From the NCBI GenBank assembly GCA_964653285.1, contig CAZZEX010000113.1, positions 1 through 14,692 of the forward strand: DNA of 14,692 nucleotides. The letters are read 5' to 3'. The translations under genes and the position numbers were made by a program. Every line of letters starts with the position of its first letter. The first letter of the stretch is position 1. This document shows, one piece after another, positions 1 through 6,964 of this stretch. Under the pieces are notes generated by a model. That model did not search any database. It was not told the DNA's origin and worked only from the letters and a program-made list of their open reading frames with translations. This DNA is from CAZZEX01 sp964653285. Lineage in GTDB: Bacteria > Chloroflexota > Anaerolineae > B4-G1.

Positions 1-75
1 ATTGTCAGAAATTCCTTTGTATCCAGCACTGCCCCGAAATATTGAGAAGATACCAAGATAACGACTGCAGGACGT

Positions 76-315
76 ATCACGATCTTAACGGGCAAACACC
101 AGGTCGTCACCGGCGAACGGCTGTCGCTCCGTCGCCTGGCTCAGTTAGCCGGGGTGCCCAAAGACCTGGTTTACCGCCTGGACGCAGGCCGGGCGCGCTA
201 TGTGGACCTGGTGGCCCTGGCGTGTTTGTGCGACGCACTCCGATGCCGGGTCGGTGACATCCTCGTCTGGGAGGAGGAAGCCGCAGATAATGACCGCTCT
301 GACGAACCCCTTTGA
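76..315 (+). CDS. XRE/Cro-C1-like HTH regulator, start codon unclear
   Basis: This frame encodes a small helix-turn-helix protein. The core reads LSLRRLAQLAGVPKDLVYRL, then a stretch ending in VGDILVWEEE, the usual layout of short HTH_26/XRE-type regulators (about 70-80 aa). The frame is open from 46 to the stop at 313-315. It has no ATG or TTG start, and the only GTG (154) would delete the first HTH helix. I place the start at ATC 76 after an AGGA, but ATA 58 or a frameshift upstream is equally possible. The end overlaps the jetA start by 26 nt, so the two are probably translated from one mRNA, and a role in controlling the defence operon is a natural inference. Bases 1-75 hold no firm promoter; TTGTAT-17 nt-TATTGA at 17-45 is only a weak candidate. 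Confidence 0.6.
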   Translation: MTILTGKHQVVTGERLSLRRLAQLAGVPKDLVYRLDAGRARYVDLVALACLCDALRCRVGDILVWEEEAADNDRSDEPL

Positions 316-1789
316 CGTTTTGCCAGCCAATCTGTTCAATCTCCTGAGTTCCCAGGCAGGCGAACTTCAGTCTCACTACATAGCCGTTCTGCTGCGCGTC
401 TACGAGATGGCCGAGTTCAACCGCTTCGGCTTGACCCGCGAGATGGTCATCGCCGAAATCGCGGACTATTTGACCGGCGATGGCGCCGGCGGCGTGAATG
501 CCTTGGCCGATGCGGCAGAGGACCTCCGGCGAGCCCAAGACGTGGAATGGAACGATAAGAAACTTGTCCTGAGCACGCCGAAGGAAGAAACCGACCTATC
601 TGCCACCCGCGACGTGCAGGAATATGCCAGTTGGATTTTGCGCCGCCTGGTTGACGCCGGGTGGCTAGAGCGAGAGCAGCAGGTCGACTATACCGAATTC
701 ATCATCCTGCCCGACTACGCCTTTACGCTGCTGGAGGCGTTTCGGAGCATCCAGGAACAGAAACCCCGTGAGTACACCGGTCAACTGTACGCTGCCCGTC
801 AACTCCTGACCAATGAAAGCGATGATTTCTCCCCGGCGCTGGCCCTGACCCAAGCCTATGAGAATGTACGCCAGGTCGTACGCGGTCTTAACGAACTGAA
901 CCAGAACATCCGGCGCTACACCGACCGCGTTACCCGCGCGTGTCCTGTGGCCGAACTGCTGCGTTTGCAGTGCGACGACTATGCCCACGCGCTGGGCCCG
1001 GCCTACCACGCCCTCAAGACCTCGGATCACGTTTCTCGTTACCGGCGCGACATTGTGACTCGGTTGCAAGAGTGGCAACTCGACAGCGATTGGCTCGACC
1101 GCGCTGCCGACGAACTGGCCACCCAGGGCCGTCTCTCGCCGGCCCAGGCGGTGAGTGAGATCAACCACTATATGCGCTTCATCGTCAACCAGTTGGAGAG
1201 CCTTGACCCGCTGCTGGGCGAAATTGATCGCCGCCACGCGCAGTATCTGCGCACCTCGTTGCGCCAGATTCGCTACCAACTGGTCGGCACCGATGGCGGG
1301 TTCAAGGATCGGCTGGCTCTGCTGGCTCGAGGCCTGGCTGACCTGCAGGCTGAAGGAGAAGAAGTGCTGCCCGACGAGATGCCCGCCTTTCAGTCCGTTC
1401 CTGTCCGTCACCCCGACGCCAACAGCCTGTACACGCCGCCGCGACGTCGCGCCCCCTTTGCACCAGCGCCGGTCGTTGCCTCCATGCTCAATCCATCGGA
1501 CCTGCGGGCTCTGCGCGCCGTCACCCTGCAGCAGTTAGGTTTGGCCATCACACCGGCCAAGATTCAGCGCTTCGTCGGCCAATTCTTCAATGGGCATCGG
1601 GTCATCCACGTCCGTGATCTGCCGCCCGACGCTTTTGAGAAGGAAGAGGACTTGCCCTGGCTCATCTACACCATTGCCTACGGTAACCATCCCGAGGTGA
1701 ACTACGGCATCGAACCGCTGCTGGGGGAGGCGGTGGATTTGGGACTGGTGCGGGTGAAACCGTTTCAACTCGTGAAACGTGAAACGTGA
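290..1789 (+). CDS. jetA: Wadjet JetA, kleisin-like subunit (DUF5716-like)
   Basis: A 499-aa protein from ATG 290, chosen because GAGGAGG lies just upstream (271-277) and the N-terminus (MTALTNPFDVLPANLF) then matches the family start. The longer frame back to 200 only reads the HTH gene out of phase. JetA is the MukF/kleisin-like part of the Wadjet complex, bridging the JetC heads and binding JetB. Visible parts are an N-terminal winged-helix region (about 1-60 and 108-150, with WILRRLVDAGWLERE), a long helical middle, and a second winged-helix-like segment near 405-499. The N-terminal pattern and length fit the DUF5716 JetA of type II Wadjet rather than the DUF3375 type I form; this is family recall, not a search. 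The last residues (VKRET) come from a heptad repeat that covers the stop codon. It is the first structural gene of the jetABC set. Confidence 0.85.
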   Translation: MTALTNPFDVLPANLFNLLSSQAGELQSHYIAVLLRVYEMAEFNRFGLTREMVIAEIADYLTGDGAGGVNALADAAEDLRRAQDVEWNDKKLVLSTPKEETDLSATRDVQEYASWILRRLVDAGWLEREQQVDYTEFIILPDYAFTLLEAFRSIQEQKPREYTGQLYAARQLLTNESDDFSPALALTQAYENVRQVVRGLNELNQNIRRYTDRVTRACPVAELLRLQCDDYAHALGPAYHALKTSDHVSRYRRDIVTRLQEWQLDSDWLDRAADELATQGRLSPAQAVSEINHYMRFIVNQLESLDPLLGEIDRRHAQYLRTSLRQIRYQLVGTDGGFKDRLALLARGLADLQAEGEEVLPDEMPAFQSVPVRHPDANSLYTPPRRRAPFAPAPVVASMLNPSDLRALRAVTLQQLGLAITPAKIQRFVGQFFNGHRVIHVRDLPPDAFEKEEDLPWLIYTIAYGNHPEVNYGIEPLLGEAVDLGLVRVKPFQLVKRET

Positions 1790-1850
1790 TGCATGTTACG
1801 CGTTACGTGTTTTGACACGCAGCTCGTAACACGCAACACGAAATACGCAA
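1771..1850 (+). repeat. Heptad repeat with hairpin after jetA
   Basis: This is a run of degenerate 7-mers (GTGAAAC, GTGATGC, GCGTTAC, GCAACAC and similar) that begins inside the last jetA codons. It includes an inverted repeat, 1794-1810 against 1815-1831, with 14 of 17 positions paired and a 4-nt loop. The same 7-mer family recurs at the jetB/jetC junction, before jetD and inside jetC. It resembles the short tandemly repeated repetitive (STRR) sequences known from cyanobacteria and similar arrays in Chloroflexota. Confidence 0.75.
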
Positions 1851-1872
1851 GGAGAGCGTAATTACCCAGCCC

Positions 1873-1988
1873 TCGTCATTCTGAGCGACCGAAGGAGCCT
1901 GTCCTGAGCAGAGCCGAAGGAAGCAAAGAATCTCTGTTTCGGTAGCACCATGCGAGATTCCTCGTCGCTACGCTCCTCGGAATGACGA
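1873..1988. repeat. Dispersed palindromic element between jetA and jetB
   Basis: A 116-bp imperfect palindrome. The ends TCGTCATT and AATGACGA are complementary, and inside them CTGAGCGACCGAAGGAG pairs imperfectly with a segment ending CTCCTCGG. It is non-coding and of the type scattered through many Chloroflexota genomes. Bases 1897-1920 are, in reverse, 20/24 identical to 8974-8997 inside a coding gene. The element and its flanks sit between two copies of AGGAGAGCG (1850-1858 and 2045-2053), a possible insertion footprint. Confidence 0.8.
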
Positions 1989-2057
1989 ATTCGAGAGTTT
2001 ACTACTCCTACGCCTGGGTTAGTGCAAAGAGAGTGAATAGTTACAGGAGAGCGAACT

Positions 2058-2672
2058 ATGGCATTCAGCACCCATACGATTCTGGAATCTACCGATTTGC
2101 CCGAGAAGGCGCGCCGCGAGGTCCCACGCGTTATGAACCGGCTGCTAGGAAGGACGTTCCTCTACCAGGGCGACGAGGCTGACAAGGAAGACTATTACCT
2201 CGTCCATCGCCACCGGGATGTCTTTGCCGCGCTGTTCTCCGTGGCTGGCTTCACGCTGCTGCACGACGACTATCACCGCATCTTTCAGGTCGTCTCCGAT
2301 TTTGGCTATTGCCGCCAACGGTACAGGCTCGACGAGTCGCTGATGATCGTCGTGTTGCGCAAGCTGTGCGAAGAACACTCCGAGAAACTCAGCCTGGCGA
2401 AGGACCCGGTCGTCACCATCGGCGAGGTTCGCGAGGAATATCGCACCATCACTGGCAGAGAACGCACCCTGGGGATTGTCCAGTACGAAGACATCCTGCG
2501 TCGTCTGCGGCGCCTGGGGCTGATTGAACTGGTGGACGGTCGCTCATTAGACGTGCACGATAGCGAACTCCGCCTGCGCCTGCGAGGTTCGGTCAAGATG
2601 ATCTTGCCGGTACAGACGGCGGAGGAAATGGAGGCGTGGTTGCGCAAGTACCGCGTGAAACGTGATTCGTGA
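2058..2672 (+). CDS. jetB: Wadjet JetB, KITE-like subunit (DUF4194)
   Basis: A 204-aa protein from ATG 2058 with AGGAGA at 2045-2050. JetB corresponds to MukE/KITE proteins: paired winged-helix domains that bind the kleisin and DNA next to the SMC heads. Supporting marks are the position between jetA and jetC, the size, an N-terminal segment with DYYLVHRHRDVFAALF, the central DESLMIVVLRKL helix, and a C-terminal winged helix (YEDILRRLRRLGLIELVDG, then a beta-hairpin ending near MILPV). It is acidic and Arg-rich and has no membrane segment. The terminal VKRDS is encoded by a heptad repeat also seen at the end of jetA. The gap to jetC is 62 nt, consistent with one operon. The assignment rests on motif recall plus gene order. 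Confidence 0.82.
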   Translation: MAFSTHTILESTDLPEKARREVPRVMNRLLGRTFLYQGDEADKEDYYLVHRHRDVFAALFSVAGFTLLHDDYHRIFQVVSDFGYCRQRYRLDESLMIVVLRKLCEEHSEKLSLAKDPVVTIGEVREEYRTITGRERTLGIVQYEDILRRLRRLGLIELVDGRSLDVHDSELRLRLRGSVKMILPVQTAEEMEAWLRKYRVKRDS

Positions 2673-2723
2673 CTCTTTCTCACGTTTCACGTATCACGCA
2701 TCACGTGTCACGCAACACGCAAC
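2653..2723 (+). repeat. Heptad repeat with hairpin over the jetB stop
   Basis: Two 20-nt arms, 2653-2672 and 2680-2699, pair at 17 of 20 positions with a 7-nt loop. They are followed by more 7-mers (CACGTGT, CACGCAACACGCAACA). The left arm contains the jetB stop codon. No U-tract follows, so it is not a standard terminator; it could affect mRNA stability or the jetB:jetC ratio. Confidence 0.75.
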
Positions 2724-2728
2724 AGGAG
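2724..2728 (+). promoter_or_regulatory. Shine-Dalgarno deciding the jetC start
   Basis: AGGAG lies 6 nt before ATG 2735, directly after the heptad repeat. It fixes the jetC start at MKQLTRIRLINWHLF, a normal SMC-type N-terminus. The 22 residues that a GTG start at 2669 would add are only translated repeat. Confidence 0.75.
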
Positions 2729-2734
2729 CATACC

Positions 2735-5700
2735 ATGAAGCAACTAACTCGCATCCGTCTAATCAACTGGCATTTGTTCGAGAACACGACCATCACCTGC
2801 CAGGGGACCACCTACTTCATCGGCGTCAACGGCGTGGGCAAATCCACGATCCTCGACGCCATTCAGTTCGCCCTGGTTGGCGGGCAGCGGGACGTAAAGT
2901 ATAACCGGGCAGCGATGAATGGCAGCCGGCGCACGCTTGCCGGCTACGTCCGGGGGGAGTTGGGCACCGAGGGCCAGCGCTTTCTGCGCGGCGATGCCAC
3001 GGCTGTCGTCGCCCTGGAGTTCCGCAACCCTGACGAGAGTCACTTCGTCCACGGGGCTGTCGCTGACGCGTACGAGGATGGCCGCTCGCCCAACATCGTC
3101 TACTTTATCGTCAACAACGCTCGACTCAACGATGCGTGGTTCTTCCGTGGCGAAGGGCAGGTTTTTGACAGTCGCGCTTTTCGGCGCCACATGGAGAACT
3201 TCACTCTGCCTCCCATCGCGCGCGCCCGCCTCTTCACCCGCCTGGAGGACTATCGCTTTCACCTGCTCAATCGCCTGGGCCAACTCAAGGAGACCTTTCC
3301 AGCCAAGATCGTCAAGGGAGTGGCCTTCAGCCCGCTGACTAATATCCGCGACTTTGTCCACAACTACCTGCTGGACGAAGACCTGGTGGACGTCAAAGCG
3401 CTGCGAGATCAGCTTGAGACGATGCGTCACTTTGAGACTCTGGCTGCCGACGTGCGCCAGCGCATTGCCGACCTTGATCGCATCGAGGAACTGGATCAGG
3501 AGCGTCAGGCCAATCGGCGGCGGCGCATTACCAATGGCGTCATCCGTCGCCGTGCGTCGGCCGATACGCTTATGGCCAAACTCAAACGATATCGCCTCGA
3601 ACTCGACCAGGCGCGACTGGATCTTAGCCGCCTCGGACTCCAGCGGGATGATCTGGCCGACGGCTTGAACCATGCCCGCCAGACGCTCGTGGATGCCCAG
3701 GTGGCCTTACGCACCAACACCACCGCCATGCACGAGAAATCGCTCCGCGAGGAGAGTGCCCGCGTCGAGGTCGAACTGGCCGACCTGCGTCAGCGTGAAA
3801 GTCAACTGCATGAGACCCTTACCCGCGAAGCCCAAGACGCCCAGCGCCTCCGAGACTTCTTGATCGAAGACAATCTGGAAATCCCCCTGTCTCTGCAAGC
3901 ATTGATCGAAGAACGCGCAACATGCGTCACGCAACACGCAATACGCAATATGCAGAATGACCTCGAATCTCTTGGTCGCCACTACACAGAACAACACGCC
4001 CTGCTCAAAAATCAGAGCGACCAGTTGCGCCAGGAAGCCGAGCAACTCCAGCGCGAGATCGTTCAACTGCGCACCGGCGACCGGGACGTCAGTTACGAGG
4101 CTGCCGCCCCCCAGGCCGCTCGCCTGCGCCGTCTGCTGCGGGCTGAGTTGGGCCTGGAGGCCGATCAGGTGATTTATCTTTGCACAGCGCTCCACATTCC
4201 CGACGAGTCGTGGCAGGACGCCATCGAGGGAATTCTGGGGCGCAGCCGCTTCGACCTGCTGGTGCCGCCCGAGCACTACGACGCTGGCTTACGCCTTTAC
4301 CACCAACGCCGCCACAAGGACGACCTGCACGGCGTCGGTCTGCCTGACGCGGAGCGCATCCTCAGGAATGCCTCCTCCCCCCAGTCCCCCCCGCATGCGA
4401 GGGGGACTGAGGGGGGGAGCCTGGCAGCCGAGGTTCAGACCGATCACCCTGCCGCCCGCGCCCTGATCAACATGCTGTTGGGCGGCTACGTCAAGTGTGA
4501 CACGCTGGAGCACCTGCGCGACCACCGGACTGCCGTCACCCGCGATTGCTTTGTACGCCGCAACTACACCAGCCGGCACCTGAACCCGCGCACCTATCGC
4601 CGTTGGTTCATCGGAGATAGGGCCATCCCTCGCCAAATCGAGCAACGGGAGACACAGTTGGACAGTATTCGGCAGGAACTATTGACCCTGCAAGCCCAGG
4701 ATACCGCACTGCGGGCCCGTTTGGCGCTCACCCAGGACAAGGTGCGCCTTTTTTTCGCCCTGGAGCGCGATTGGCCTGGCCTGGATGATATACCGGCCCT
4801 CGCCGCCAAACTGGACACACTGCACGACGAGTTGGTAGCCCTCGACACCCAGACGCTCGAAGCATTGCAGGCCCAAGTCGAGCAGCGACAGGCGACGGTT
4901 GACGCACTTCAGACCAAAGCCGATCAGCTTGAACGGGACATCGGCGGGCTTCAGACACGCGTCGAAACCCTATCGGAGGAGACCATCCCCAACCTGGAGC
5001 GAGAGGCCGACCAGGTCGTCCAGGACATCAAGCAATTCCTGCTTCAGGAAAATACCGAAGCGCTGCGCGACGAAATCGAAAAGGAATACGAGCGCCGTCG
5101 CCAGCGCCAGCCCCTGGAGACGGTGCTGACCAACGCTACCCGCTACGAAGGTGACTATTGGACTGCTGAGGGCCGCAGTCGCACCAAACTGCGCGAGGCG
5201 AAGCAATCCTACAGCCTCACCTACCAGTTCGGCTATGACGGTGACAAGGACGCCGCTCGCTACCTGACCGAGCGAGACCGCTACGTCGAGTCGGAGTTGC
5301 CCGAGTACGAAACGCGCATCGCCGAGCAGCGGGCCCTGGCCGAGCAAGAGTTGGTCGAGAACTTCGTCCACCGGCTGCGCGAGCAGATCGAGGATGCCCG
5401 CCAACAGTTGGCCTATCTCAACACTACCCTGGCCGGGCTGCGGTTTGGGGGCGAGCGTTTCGAGTTTACCGCCAAACCTGAGCCCTCGCTGCATCACGTC
5501 TACGACATGATTATGGATAGCCAAAACATCCTGGGTGAGTCGCTGTTCGAGTCCGACTTTCGCCAGCGCCATCAGCAAGGGTGGGACTCGCTCTTCGAGC
5601 GACTCACCGCTGCCCCTGGCGAAGAGTTGGTTCCCGAACTGCGTGAATTGCAAGACTATCGCAACTACCTGCGCTACGACATCCGCATCCATTACCCCAA

Positions 5701-6070
5701 CGGTGACCGGGCCTTGCTCAGCCAGATCAAGGCCAAGAAGTCGGGCGGCGAGACCACGACACCCTTCTACGTCGCCATGGCCGCCTCTTTTGCCCAGGCT
5801 TATCGCCTCAACCAGCCGCGTCCTTCGGACACCATCCGCCTGGCTCTGTTCGACGAGGCCTTCGGCAAGATGGACACGGCCCGTACGGCCAGCGCTCTGC
5901 AGTTCATGGTAGATAGCCGACTCCAGGTGTTACTGGCGACTCCGCCCGACAAAGCGGCCGGCTTGCTACCCCACGTGGACTCGGTGCGTACCGTCGTGCG
6001 GAAGAACAACCACGCCTTCGTGATCGAGATTGACAAGGCGGAGATGATGAAGGAGCTGGAGGCGGCGTGA
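2735..6070 (+). CDS. jetC: Wadjet JetC, SMC/MukB-like ATPase
   Basis: A 1111-aa SMC-family ATPase, the motor of the Wadjet loop-extrusion complex. It has Walker A GVNGVGKST at residues 30-38, the ABC signature core SGGE at 1003-1006, and Walker B LALFDEAFGKMD with D1040 and E1041. Between the heads are two long Gln/Glu/Leu/Arg-rich coiled-coil stretches (about 240-440 and 640-890) around a central hinge-like domain (about 455-640). Length and layout match the MukB-like JetC proteins. Two repeat-derived insertions are visible and keep the frame: a heptad array near residues 394-408 and a C/G-rich palindrome near 546-563. All nucleotide-binding motifs are intact, so the protein should be active if the inserts are tolerated. 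The rest of the locus suggests it works with JetA and JetB to sense circular DNA and present it to JetD. Confidence 0.9.
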   Translation: MKQLTRIRLINWHLFENTTITCQGTTYFIGVNGVGKSTILDAIQFALVGGQRDVKYNRAAMNGSRRTLAGYVRGELGTEGQRFLRGDATAVVALEFRNPDESHFVHGAVADAYEDGRSPNIVYFIVNNARLNDAWFFRGEGQVFDSRAFRRHMENFTLPPIARARLFTRLEDYRFHLLNRLGQLKETFPAKIVKGVAFSPLTNIRDFVHNYLLDEDLVDVKALRDQLETMRHFETLAADVRQRIADLDRIEELDQERQANRRRRITNGVIRRRASADTLMAKLKRYRLELDQARLDLSRLGLQRDDLADGLNHARQTLVDAQVALRTNTTAMHEKSLREESARVEVELADLRQRESQLHETLTREAQDAQRLRDFLIEDNLEIPLSLQALIEERATCVTQHAIRNMQNDLESLGRHYTEQHALLKNQSDQLRQEAEQLQREIVQLRTGDRDVSYEAAAPQAARLRRLLRAELGLEADQVIYLCTALHIPDESWQDAIEGILGRSRFDLLVPPEHYDAGLRLYHQRRHKDDLHGVGLPDAERILRNASSPQSPPHARGTEGGSLAAEVQTDHPAARALINMLLGGYVKCDTLEHLRDHRTAVTRDCFVRRNYTSRHLNPRTYRRWFIGDRAIPRQIEQRETQLDSIRQELLTLQAQDTALRARLALTQDKVRLFFALERDWPGLDDIPALAAKLDTLHDELVALDTQTLEALQAQVEQRQATVDALQTKADQLERDIGGLQTRVETLSEETIPNLEREADQVVQDIKQFLLQENTEALRDEIEKEYERRRQRQPLETVLTNATRYEGDYWTAEGRSRTKLREAKQSYSLTYQFGYDGDKDAARYLTERDRYVESELPEYETRIAEQRALAEQELVENFVHRLREQIEDARQQLAYLNTTLAGLRFGGERFEFTAKPEPSLHHVYDMIMDSQNILGESLFESDFRQRHQQGWDSLFERLTAAPGEELVPELRELQDYRNYLRYDIRIHYPNGDRALLSQIKAKKSGGETTTPFYVAMAASFAQAYRLNQPRPSDTIRLALFDEAFGKMDTARTASALQFMVDSRLQVLLATPPDKAAGLLPHVDSVRTVVRKNNHAFVIEIDKAEMMKELEAA
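3915..3956 (+). repeat. Heptad repeat in-frame inside jetC
   Basis: Six tandem 7-mers (GCGCAAC, ATGCGTC, ACGCAAC, ACGCAAT, ACGCAAT, ATGCAGA), 42 nt or 14 codons. They are the same family as the repeats after jetA, over the jetB stop and before jetD. Six units of seven bases preserve the frame and place roughly ATCVTQHAIRNMQ in the first coiled coil. Confidence 0.75.
4373..4423. repeat. C/G-rich palindrome in-frame inside jetC
   Basis: A C-rich arm with CCAGTCCCCC and a G-rich arm with GGGGGACTGAGG flank a central GCATGC (4393-4398). Translation gives a Pro/Ser/Gly-rich stretch (about SSPQSPPHARGTEGG) quite unlike the surrounding sequence. It lies in the hinge-like region between GVGLPDAERIL and YVKCDTLEHL. 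Confidence 0.75.
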
Positions 6071-6078
6071 TACGTGTC

Positions 6079-6106
6079 CCTGGTTCTCTTCTTTTGCTTA
6101 ACCAGG
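6079..6106. promoter_or_regulatory. Inverted repeat, possible operator
   Basis: CCTGGTT (6079-6085) and AACCAGG (6100-6106) are perfect 7-bp arms 14 nt apart, covering the -35 side of the promoter that follows. A dyad here could be the binding site of the ribbon-helix-helix-like protein encoded just downstream (autoregulation). Weak hairpin or terminator function for jetC is an alternative. Confidence 0.4.
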
Positions 6107-6120
6107 TAACGTGGTATAAT
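6094..6120 (+). promoter_or_regulatory. Extended -10 promoter inside the Wadjet locus
   Basis: A perfect TATAAT (6115-6120) is preceded by TG in the extended -10 arrangement (TGGTATAAT), with TTGCTT (6094-6099) as a poor -35 at 15 nt. Transcription would begin near 6127, which argues for ATG 6160 rather than ATG 6124 as the start of the next gene. Confidence 0.6.
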
Positions 6121-6159
6121 TAGATGCGCTTAAAGCTGGAACTGTTGGAGAAGCAAACG

Positions 6160-6582
6160 ATGCCTGCTCAGACTGTTACCCTGACTTTACCTGAGACGCT
6201 CTATGAGCGCGCCAAGGAGACGGCTCAAGCTGTTGATCGCTCCTTGGAGCTGGTACTGACTCAGTCCATCGCCCTCTCATTACCGGCTCTGGAAACAGAC
6301 CTGCCGCCAGACGTGCGGTCAGAATTGGTCGCCTTACCACTGCTCAGCGACGATGAATTGTGGACTATTGCCCGCAGCATAATGGATGAACGCCAACAGG
6401 ACCGCCTGCAGTACCTGGCTGAGGCGCAAAAACACCGTTCGCTGACCCTGGCAGAGCAATCAGACCTGACCCAACTGATGGACGAAGCGGAGCGGGTGAT
6501 GCTACGCAAGGCAGAGGCGTACCGCTTGCTCGCCCGGCGTGGATATAGAGTCTTCTCTCCACCGGAACCCTCGGTCGACTGA
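6160..6582 (+). CDS. Ribbon-helix-helix-like small protein between jetC and jetD
   Basis: A 140-aa protein from ATG 6160, with GGAG about 10 nt upstream. The alternative ATG 6124 would lie upstream of the likely transcript start. Residues 1-35 (TVTLTLPETLYERAKETA and on to SIALSLP) have the strand-helix-helix pattern of CopG-like DNA-binding proteins and antitoxins. The remainder is helical and charged, with a C-terminal YRLLARRGYRVF. I do not recognise the full-length family by name; I recall similar small proteins encoded just before HNH nuclease genes in Chloroflexota and cyanobacteria, and an HNH-like stub indeed starts 5 nt downstream. The gene has its own promoter and so looks like an insertion into the operon rather than a Wadjet component. 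Confidence 0.65.
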   Translation: MPAQTVTLTLPETLYERAKETAQAVDRSLELVLTQSIALSLPALETDLPPDVRSELVALPLLSDDELWTIARSIMDERQQDRLQYLAEAQKHRSLTLAEQSDLTQLMDEAERVMLRKAEAYRLLARRGYRVFSPPEPSVD

Positions 6583-6587
6583 TCCCG

Positions 6588-6731
6588 ATGTCTGTCCCCG
6601 TTGTGCTGCGCCGCCTGCTCGCTGAGCGCGATCAACGCCGCTGTGCATACTGCCTGACGCCCTGCGGTCGGGCGACTGTGGTTACGTTGCAGGTGAATAA
6701 TCCGACCGTCGTGCGCGCCCGTCGTCGGTGA
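6588..6731 (+). pseudogene. HNH endonuclease N-terminal remnant
   Basis: ATG 6588 opens a 47-codon frame whose start (VLRRLLAERDQRRCAYC) is typical of the N-terminus of stand-alone HNH nucleases, with the first zinc-binding CxxC pair. After about residue 25 the sequence stops resembling the family (a run ending RARRR), and no His-containing DH..P or N/H core follows in any frame before 6867. I read this as a decayed or truncated nuclease gene that once paired with the upstream small gene. A genuine 47-aa peptide cannot be excluded. Confidence 0.5.
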
Positions 6732-6786
6732 GTCAGCGCTGGCTGGCACCCACCTGAAGTGTGATATCCTGTCCACCTCCGTCACA

Positions 6787-6867
6787 ATGCCAGCCAGTGC
6801 CTTCCGCCGGCCCACTGCCGCTGATCGCCCTGCCGTGCGACAAATCGCTGAAGCAGTAGTGGCATAA
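6787..6867 (+). pseudogene. Short ORF resembling a GNAT N-terminus
   Basis: A 26-codon frame, FRRPTAADRPAVRQIAEAV in its centre, looks like the first strand and helix of a GNAT acetyltransferase. It ends at TAA, immediately followed by the heptad repeat. TGATATCCT at 6762-6770 upstream resembles an extended -10. It is probably a remnant truncated when the repeat arrived; chance similarity is possible at this length. The rest of 6732-6964 is this stub, a 10-bp inverted repeat (6739-6748 with 6788-6797) and the heptad repeat. Confidence 0.3.
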
Positions 6868-6956
6868 ACGTGATGCGTGAAACGTGATACGTGACGGCTG
6901 GCTGCAACGATTCACGATTTACGTTTCACGTTTCACGTTTCACGCAGTACGCAATA
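6868..6956 (+). repeat. Heptad repeat with hairpin before jetD
   Basis: Arms 6875-6894 and 6926-6945 are complementary at 19 of 20 positions around a 31-nt loop. They consist of GTGAAAC/GTTTCAC 7-mers and are followed by CGCAGTACGCAATAC. The array runs to 9 nt before the jetD ATG and leaves no recognisable Shine-Dalgarno, so jetD translation may be weak or use another mode of initiation. Confidence 0.75.
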
Positions 6957-6964
6957 CAAATCAG

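Noticed and set aside
2673..2730. The jetB hairpin as a rho-independent terminator
   Set aside because: No U-tract follows, and the jetC ribosome site lies just downstream.
2759..3673. Long antisense ORFs, for example 2759-3673, 665-1411, 4970-5692, 9548-10273, 11294-12061 and 12567-13241 on the minus strand
   Set aside because: They mirror strongly conserved plus-strand genes, have low-complexity translations and no family resemblance; GC-rich codon bias explains them.
6739..6797. CTGGCTGGCA and TGCCAGCCAG as insertion-sequence ends
   Set aside because: Only 10 bp each, 39 nt apart, with no transposase or target duplication; chance or a weak hairpin is more likely.
6868..6956. Repeated units resembling a CRISPR array
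   Set aside because: The period is 7 nt with no spacers between units, and no cas genes are present.
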